Virus record (IMG/VR): IMGVR_UViG_3300017605_000281
Location: 1-34,206 of that record
Reading direction: 5' to 3' (one strand)
DNA length: 34,206 nt
Source: a virus
Numbering within the stretch: position 1 is the stretch's first letter; each line of letters opens with the position of its first letter. A program made the translations under genes and the position numbers. Shown one piece after another: positions 30,358 to 34,206 of the stretch. The notes beneath the pieces are model-generated. The model made no database searches and had not been told where the DNA came from. It was given only the letters and a program-made list of their open reading frames with translations.

Positions 30358-30631
30358 CCGCTCGACTCGTCACCAACGTTGAGAGCACAAAGCACGAAAG
30401 CCCCCCGACCACTAGTCCGGCGATCATGTTCCAGTAAAAGCCGGCCGAAGTCAACGCAGCGAATCCGGCCAGATGGAGAATGACTCGGATAAATGCCTGC
30501 GCTATAGCTAGGGGCCGCCGGTCAATAGGCGCACCGACTTCATTCCGCTTTGCCCGATTGTTCCGCTGTATCATGCTCAGCACCCTAAGCGCCGCATACT
30601 GACGGAAAGTCGGCATTGTCTCAGTAGTCAT
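30344..30631 (-). CDS. Small membrane protein between terminase and portal (95 aa)
   Basis: The product begins MTTETMPTFRQYAALRVLSM and has two hydrophobic segments (AFIRVILHLAGFAALTSAGF, NMIAGLVVGGLSCFVLSTLV) joined by a short loop. It overlaps the portal start and follows the terminase stop by nine bases. A membrane protein inside the packaging operon is unusual. No family recognised. Confidence 0.7.
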   Translation of the reverse strand: MTTETMPTFRQYAALRVLSMIQRNNRAKRNEVGAPIDRRPLAIAQAFIRVILHLAGFAALTSAGFYWNMIAGLVVGGLSCFVLSTLVTSRAGDNA

Positions 30632-30640
30632 TTTTGTTCC

Positions 30641-32086
30641 TCACATCTCGACCATTGTCACTCGGGCCTTACCTTTGAAATCCTTATACATCGTCATGTA
30701 CCGATCGGTGTCCATACCGTCATCATCGCGCTTCACAGGCTCATCCTGAATGCGCCCATCCGCGGAGACCTTCCACACGTACGATGCGTATTCTTCCACC
30801 GTGCTGCATGGCAGTAATTTGTCTGCCTGCGACTGGTCACGCTCAACGAGCGCGTCAGCCATGTATAGAATTAGGGGACCGTTAGCATCACCCTTAAGCC
30901 TCTGCTTCTGTAGGTCAATGCCGGTAGATACCGCCTTCATAGCTGGCTGAGTGCCTAGCCCTGTAGCCTTCTCAAAGGTCCGCCGGTCTTCCGCATCGTG
31001 GTCACAAATAATCGCGGTAGGCTTAGGTTCTGTCCACTCGCGTGTCACTACCGTGCGCTCAACGCGGTTGATGTGATCCCAAAAGGTCTTACTTATTTCA
31101 CGACTTACACAATCCATGATCGTTGCGGCATGCTCCTGCACTGTGCGCCCGGTCATATAGATTTCGCGGTACATGTAGAGCGCGCCGTCTTCGGGATCCT
31201 CCGCGTAGCACTTGAGCACGAACGGGTGGCTAAAGCCGAAGTCCATAGCCCAATAGCGCTCCCATTCCTCGGGCAATGGAAGGGCGTTACCTTCCTCGTC
31301 AAACTGCCATTGCACCACGTGTTTAACGGGGTCGAATTCCTCATAGATGATGCCTTCCGCGGAGACCCACAGACCCAGCCTCAGACGCTTATAGCGCACC
31401 CCCGTGAGGTTATCCAGGATGTTGATATAGCTAGCACCCTTGGTAGTTACCTTATAGGTGCCATCCTCAAGCAAATCGAATAGGCGAGGGTTGTCCTCAT
31501 GCCGTGATTCGATGAGCCTGCATTTGCCATCATTACAACGGAGCTTGAGCCAGTGATGCTCCCCCGCGGGGTTGCAGTCCATTAGCAACTGCTGGAAAGT
31601 CACAGTCCAGTTACGCAACCGAGTCTTAACAAACTCTAGATCCTCAAGCGTGATCTCTGTTGCTTCCTGGATATACACGATGTCGTACTCAGACGACATG
31701 ACGCGCGTGGGGTTATCTAGCCCGCCGATCGTTACCGTGCTGCCATTCCTGAATCGATACTGTGGGGCTTCCTGGCTGCTACCGCCGTAGTAGACCACCG
31801 TGCCCGTAGCCAGCGCCTCACGCACCACGAAATTGCGCCAAGTCACAAGCGCGGTAGAGCCAAGAGAGCGCAGGGTCTTACGCAGGATGAGCACACGCAG
31901 GTTAGGCGTGAGAAGGCACATGGTGTATAGCTTCTCAAGACACGCACGAGACTTGCCCGTACCAGCCGGGCCAGATATCAGTACCTCATCCTCACGCGCA
32001 TCAAAGATTTCCTTGCAACCACCGCGAGGCGCGTAGACGTGCTTAAGCACCTTTCCGGTATTGCGTCGACGGGTAGCGGCAACCAC
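30641..32086 (-). CDS. Terminase large subunit
   Basis: The 481-residue protein has an ATPase domain with Walker A SGPAGTGKS (residues 38-46) and Walker B DIVYIQEATE (135-144). Its RNase H-like nuclease has Asp282 in AMDFGFSHPF and Asp362 in ICDHDAED. It cuts and pumps DNA into the procapsid through the portal. GTG at 32086 after AGGAAGG. Relation to PBSX-type terminases is likely from the motif context. Confidence 0.95.
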   Translation of the reverse strand: MVAATRRRNTGKVLKHVYAPRGGCKEIFDAREDEVLISGPAGTGKSRACLEKLYTMCLLTPNLRVLILRKTLRSLGSTALVTWRNFVVREALATGTVVYYGGSSQEAPQYRFRNGSTVTIGGLDNPTRVMSSEYDIVYIQEATEITLEDLEFVKTRLRNWTVTFQQLLMDCNPAGEHHWLKLRCNDGKCRLIESRHEDNPRLFDLLEDGTYKVTTKGASYINILDNLTGVRYKRLRLGLWVSAEGIIYEEFDPVKHVVQWQFDEEGNALPLPEEWERYWAMDFGFSHPFVLKCYAEDPEDGALYMYREIYMTGRTVQEHAATIMDCVSREISKTFWDHINRVERTVVTREWTEPKPTAIICDHDAEDRRTFEKATGLGTQPAMKAVSTGIDLQKQRLKGDANGPLILYMADALVERDQSQADKLLPCSTVEEYASYVWKVSADGRIQDEPVKRDDDGMDTDRYMTMYKDFKGKARVTMVEM

Positions 32087-32108
32087 CTTAATTTACCTTC
32101 CTAATCAA

Positions 32109-32576
32109 CTACCGCAGGTTGTCCATATCAATTCCCTGAATGTCCACAGAGAGCACGTCTCCCTCTCCAGTGTCCCCAGCGCCACGGTGGAGCAACTGCC
32201 CTAGCTCATTAGCCGCGAGCATGAGATAGGAGCGGAATTCCCGAAGCACAGTCGCATACTCCGCCGATGGCATGTCGGTGGTGCCGAACGTCAGCCGGTC
32301 GTACGCGCCCTCTGCCACGTCCTGATAGCGCTTGAGGCGCTGGTACTTATTGGTGATCCATAGGTCTGCGAGTTGACCGGGCGTGGGCTCCGCGGAGTCG
32401 GCTTCGCGCTTGGCTGCCTCAGCAGCGCTCAGGATCTCATCACGGTGCTCAGCGGTAAAGGCTCTCAACTCCTCCACAGAGCCCCCGTACCGCTCAGCCA
32501 GTACCCGGGCAGGAGCCGCCCGTGTAGCGATGTCCTGAACCAACTGAGCCTGGTCTACTGCGGTAAGCGTGCGCAA
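32109..32576 (-). CDS. Terminase small subunit
   Basis: I start it at TTG 32576, giving MRTLTAVDQAQLVQDIATRA (155 residues), because GGAGAGG lies seven bases ahead; an in-frame ATG near 32627 sits inside the operator. The N-terminus looks like a helix-turn-helix (PARVLAERYGGSVEELRAFT) and the C-terminus is an acidic helical region. It recognises the packaging site and regulates the large subunit encoded next. Small-subunit identity rests on position, size and HTH pattern. Confidence 0.8.
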   Translation of the reverse strand: MRTLTAVDQAQLVQDIATRAAPARVLAERYGGSVEELRAFTAEHRDEILSAAEAAKREADSAEPTPGQLADLWITNKYQRLKRYQDVAEGAYDRLTFGTTDMPSAEYATVLREFRSYLMLAANELGQLLHRGAGDTGEGDVLSVDIQGIDMDNLR

Positions 32577-32602
32577 CGCTCCCCCTCTCCGAGTTGGGCA
32601 GC

Positions 32603-32631
32603 ATGATAGCACGAGATTGATCACTCTCATG
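32603..32631 (-). promoter_or_regulatory. Predicted promoter of the terminase/head operon
   Basis: TATCAT (32608-32603) fits a TAnnnT -10. A 17-nt spacing places the poor -35 hexamer at 32631-32626, overlapping the CebR-type palindrome. A start near 32597 would leave a 20-nt leader with the ribosome-binding site GGAGAGG. A terminator directly upstream supports a new transcription unit here. Confidence 0.5.
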
Positions 32632-32644
32632 GGAGCGCTCCCAT
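32629..32644. promoter_or_regulatory. CebR/CelR-type operator, ATGGGAGCGCTCCCAT
   Basis: The 16-bp perfect palindrome contains TGGGAGCGCTCCCA at 32630-32643. That 14-mer is the published binding site of CebR in Streptomyces and CelR in Thermobifida, LacI-family repressors released by cellobiose or cellotriose. It overlaps the -35 of the predicted terminase promoter, as a repressor site would. Other LacI-family proteins bind related sequences. Confidence 0.7.
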
Positions 32645-32652
32645 CTGCACCC

Positions 32653-32676
32653 ATAAAGAAAGCCCCCGAAGGGGCT
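32653..32676 (-). terminator. Rho-independent terminator after the DUF2637-like gene
   Basis: AGCCCC-TTCG-GGGGCT followed by TTCTTTAT on the minus strand is a classic GC stem, stable tetraloop and U-rich tract. It ends the upstream unit just before the terminase operator and promoter. Confidence 0.85.
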
Positions 32677-32691
32677 CCCTTATTAGTTAGC

Positions 32692-33219
32692 CTAGGCAAG
32701 CAAGCTAGCCTCCAGGGTGGCTACCTCAGCCTTCCGACGACGGGTAGCGGCAGCCTTCTTAGCAGGGGCGCTAGCGGCTTTGTGAGCGCGCGTCGCGCGA
32801 CCCTTAGCAATAGCGGCAGCCTTCTTAGTAGCGGCCTCAGTAGCGGCAAGCTCGGCAGCCTCAGCAGCAGCGCTCTTAATCTGGTCGGACAGCCACTCAC
32901 TGAATACAAACAGCGCCACCGTAGCCACACCGAAGACTGCGGTACCCGCGTTGTGGGCCGCGTAGACATTGCCAGCGAGGCTCAGCAGGCCAGCCACAAT
33001 CTGCACCCGGAAGCCGATGGCGCGAGTGCGAGAGGCGAAGTCCGCGGAGCGCATGATCAGACCAATGCAGGCGATGCCGTCAATCATGAAAGGGACCGTC
33101 CACGCCTCCCACGTGAGCCCGCCCTTGTGGCCTGCATGCACGAGGTGGCTAAAGCTGAGGGTCAGAGCAGCGATGAAGTAGAGGCGGGTGATGACGCTTA
33201 CCAGGGCTACCTTGCGCAT
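32692..33219 (-). CDS. Four-helix membrane protein, DUF2637-like, with basic Ala/Lys tail
   Basis: The 175-residue protein starts at ATG 33219 after AAAGGGAG. Helices lie at about 7-30, 40-60 (WTVPFMIDGIACIGLIM), 70-88 (QIVAGLLSLAGNVYAA) and 93-108. The FSH, MIDG and GNVYAA signatures resemble DUF2637 (SpdB-type) proteins of Streptomyces plasmids. Residues about 115-175 are a cytoplasmic-type tail rich in Ala, Lys and Arg (KKAAAIAKGRATRAHKAASA), similar to histone H1 tails. It may tether DNA or a complex at the membrane; this is inference. It has its own terminator. Confidence 0.65.
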   Translation of the reverse strand: MRKVALVSVITRLYFIAALTLSFSHLVHAGHKGGLTWEAWTVPFMIDGIACIGLIMRSADFASRTRAIGFRVQIVAGLLSLAGNVYAAHNAGTAVFGVATVALFVFSEWLSDQIKSAAAEAAELAATEAATKKAAAIAKGRATRAHKAASAPAKKAAATRRRKAEVATLEASLLA

Positions 33220-33275
33220 TTCGTTTTCTCCCTTTGACTTAATTTACTTGATTAGGAAATTACCTGTCGTACCTT

Positions 33276-33304
33276 GGAAAAGCCCCGGGGGCCGAAGCCC
33301 CCGG
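33276..33304 (-). terminator. Rho-independent terminator after the 75-aa gene
   Basis: An 8-bp stem CCGGGGGC/GCCCCCGG with loop TTCG is followed by GGCTTTTCC on the minus strand. It ends the short unit beginning upstream of 33540. Confidence 0.8.
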
Positions 33305-33312
33305 AGCAGAGT

Positions 33313-33540
33313 TCAGTTGGTGCCAACGTTCTCCAGCGCCCAGCGGGTACCGCCCCAGTGAGCGTCACGTACCGCGGTCTCCAGCATCACGGGGAAGCAG
33401 TACTGAACGGTGCCATCCTTGGTGATCACGTCTACGCCCTGCTCCTTGCTGGGCTGAACCGCGAGAATGGTCGACCAGACCAGCACCGCGGCGTTGTCGA
33501 TTACTACGCCTACCTGAACCTGCATGCCGATGTAGTTCAT
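33313..33540 (-). CDS. Small hypothetical protein (75 aa)
   Basis: ATG at 33540 follows AAGGAGAAAACAA, an excellent site. The product begins MNYIGMQVQVGVVIDNAAVL, is beta-rich and has a single Cys, ending THWG-like aromatics (DAHWGGTRWALENVGTN). It is a single-gene unit between the right control region and its own terminator, implying strong independent expression. No family recognised. Confidence 0.7.
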   Translation of the reverse strand: MNYIGMQVQVGVVIDNAAVLVWSTILAVQPSKEQGVDVITKDGTVQYCFPVMLETAVRDAHWGGTRWALENVGTN

Positions 33541-33684
33541 TTGTTTTCTCCTTAGTAGCTGTTGCCTTGCTGACCCCTTAATTATGGCATTGTCAAGCGC
33601 GGGATTATATGGCCTCTGACCTGCGGAAACGCGCGCGCTATTGCTGCTAAGCCGCTAGGTGGCGCTATTGGCTCAATTTCAATT

Positions 33685-33886
33685 CGGACATTAGGGTGTA
33701 TTCCTGGCGCTGCTCAACGCTCAGTAACTAAAATCGTGATCTCTAAAATGTGATCTGTGTCACTCGGGGCAAATGTCCGATAAATTCAACCGAAAGTATG
33801 AGTAGTATTTAATACCAAAACGGACACGGTTACGAGATCGTTATAAATAATGGACATTCTGCCCTTGATCAAGAACAAAACGGACA
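33685..33886. repeat. CGGACA repeat cluster (iteron-like)
   Basis: CGGACA occurs at 33685, 33821 and 33881, TGGACA at 33851, and the inverse TGTCCG at 33774. The three at 33821, 33851 and 33881 are exactly 30 bp apart, and the outer two share an AAAA flank. This periodicity of about three helical turns suggests cooperative protein binding. Confidence 0.6.
33749..33764. promoter_or_regulatory. Second Crp-like site TGTGA-N6-TCACT
   Basis: TGTGATCTGTGTCACT has one mismatch to the symmetric site and shares the wider pattern AAATGTGA-y-CT-nn-GTCAC with the site at 14413. It again contains GTG-N6-G-N-CAC. No clear promoter lies at class II spacing on either strand. Confidence 0.45.
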
Positions 33887-33911
33887 TGACGCAGAGTTAT
33901 TAATAGGTGGT

Positions 33912-33925
33912 TGGAAGCGCTCCCA
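33912..33925. promoter_or_regulatory. Imperfect CebR/CelR-type box TGGAAGCGCTCCCA
   Basis: It differs from the perfect 14-mer at 32630 by a single base (G to A at position 4). It lies in the right control region about 370 bp upstream of the 75-aa gene. Paired boxes could allow looping by a tetrameric LacI-family protein. Confidence 0.55.
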
Positions 33926-33956
33926 TAGCCTAGCTAGGAGCCAACGCGATTACTTA

Positions 33957-34032
33957 CCTAGGTAATTAAATAAAGTAGGGCTCTCTGCCCGGCCTCCGCG
34001 GCGCGGCCTACCGTGGAAGCCTAGGTAATTGG
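33957..34032. repeat. Direct repeat CCTAGGTAATT (two copies)
   Basis: CCTAGGTAATTA near 33957 and CCTAGGTAATTG near 34020 are about 63 bp apart. A GGGC-TCTCT-GCCC hairpin lies between them. The first copy is in the control region and the second overlaps the end of the candidate 43-aa ORF. Confidence 0.45.
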
Positions 34033-34152
34033 TTGATGTAAACTAAATATCTGGGGTACTGGTAAGGACACCACCGAAGGTTTCTTCTCGCGCTGGGTTG
34101 TCGTGCCGTTCACGTCCTTTTTCCCAGCCGGTAAGGCCGACCCTAGGCTCAT
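34021..34152 (-). CDS. Candidate small ORF (43 aa)
   Basis: ATG at 34152 is preceded by GGAGAGGTGAGGG. The product begins MSLGSALPAGKKDVNGTTTQ and ends LPVPQIFSLHQPIT. It is polar and basic, with no family. GTG at 34158 is an in-frame alternative. The good ribosome-binding site supports it; the lack of a clear downstream partner and the repeat overlapping its end count against it. Confidence 0.35.
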   Translation of the reverse strand: MSLGSALPAGKKDVNGTTTQREKKPSVVSLPVPQIFSLHQPIT

Positions 34153-34206
34153 AGACACCCTCACCTCTCCGGCGAATTTACGGGGTTTGCTGAGGGCATC
34201 CGTGGG

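Larger units (their letters stand above)
33541..34020. other. AT-rich non-coding control region (possible origin or immunity region)
   Basis: No gene is seen on either strand. It contains three CGGACA-type repeats spaced 30 bp, two more outlying copies, a Crp-like site (33749) and a CebR-like box (33912). A TATAAT on the minus strand (33609-33604) upstream of the 75-aa gene lacks a clear -35. It also has paired CCTAGGTAATT repeats. It is visibly richer in A/T than the surrounding genes. Confidence 0.55.

Noticed and set aside
32569-33237. Plus-strand 222-aa frame
   Set aside because: It runs through a terminator, the operator and the antisense of a membrane protein gene.
33591-33596. TTGACA as -35 for the 75-aa gene
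   Set aside because: No -10 lies 16-18 nt downstream; TCAGCA at that position does not fit TAnnnT.
1-34206. CRISPR array, insertion sequence or integrase
   Set aside because: No regularly spaced spacer-repeat units, transposase motifs or recombinase motifs were seen in the window.

Overview
The window is most of a dsDNA tailed-phage genome of siphovirus type. Apart from the overlapping antisense shadows of real genes, every convincing coding sequence is on the minus strand, so the gene order below runs from high to low coordinates. The set comprises an HK97-type head (terminase, portal, ClpP-like protease, capsid), a tail module with a frameshifted chaperone and a short tape measure, an amidase/holin lysis pair and a replication/recombination module. 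I recognise no integrase or CI-like repressor. The likely host is Streptomyces or a close actinomycete. This is inferred from a perfect CebR/CelR-type operator, two sites matching the Streptomyces Crp pattern, a phage tRNA for the CUA codon, and the style of small zinc-ribbon and Ala/Lys-rich proteins.

Layout, right to left. (1) 34206-33541: a mostly non-coding, AT-rich control region with 30-bp-spaced CGGACA repeats, a Crp-like site, a CebR-like box and at most one tiny ORF. (2) 33540-32692: two small genes, each followed by a rho-independent terminator; one encodes a DUF2637-like membrane protein. (3) 32644-32576: a perfect CebR/CelR palindrome overlapping the -35 region of a predicted promoter just before the terminase genes. 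(4) 32576-25530: terminases, portal, protease, capsid and accessory head genes, ending at a 13-bp hairpin. (5) 25453-22894: small membrane proteins, head-tail connectors and tail terminator candidate. (6) 22881-15647: tail tube-like proteins, chaperones with a GGGAAAA slip site, tape measure and minor tail proteins. (7) 15634-14424: amidase endolysin and holin.

(8) 14423-13823: a second non-coding control region with a predicted leftward promoter, a Crp-like site placed as in class II activation, and a 96-nt nested inverted repeat. (9) 13822-10674: many very small genes plus a tRNA-Leu(UAG), a tRNA-like element and a three-helix structured element. (10) 10657-1: replication and recombination genes: SNF2-type helicase, a charge-segregated disordered protein, Cas4-like Fe-S nuclease, Sak4-like ATPase with an SSB-like partner, NlpC/P60 protein, uracil-DNA glycosylase, and a family A DNA polymerase. 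The polymerase is split into two ORFs by three small genes, and its second half runs off the left edge.

The most interesting signals are the host-regulator-type operators at the start of the late operon and at the leftward promoter. They suggest that the phage reads cello-oligosaccharide (CebR) and cAMP/Crp status. The split polymerase and the structured non-coding elements come next. All functional assignments are by reading motifs; no database search was run.
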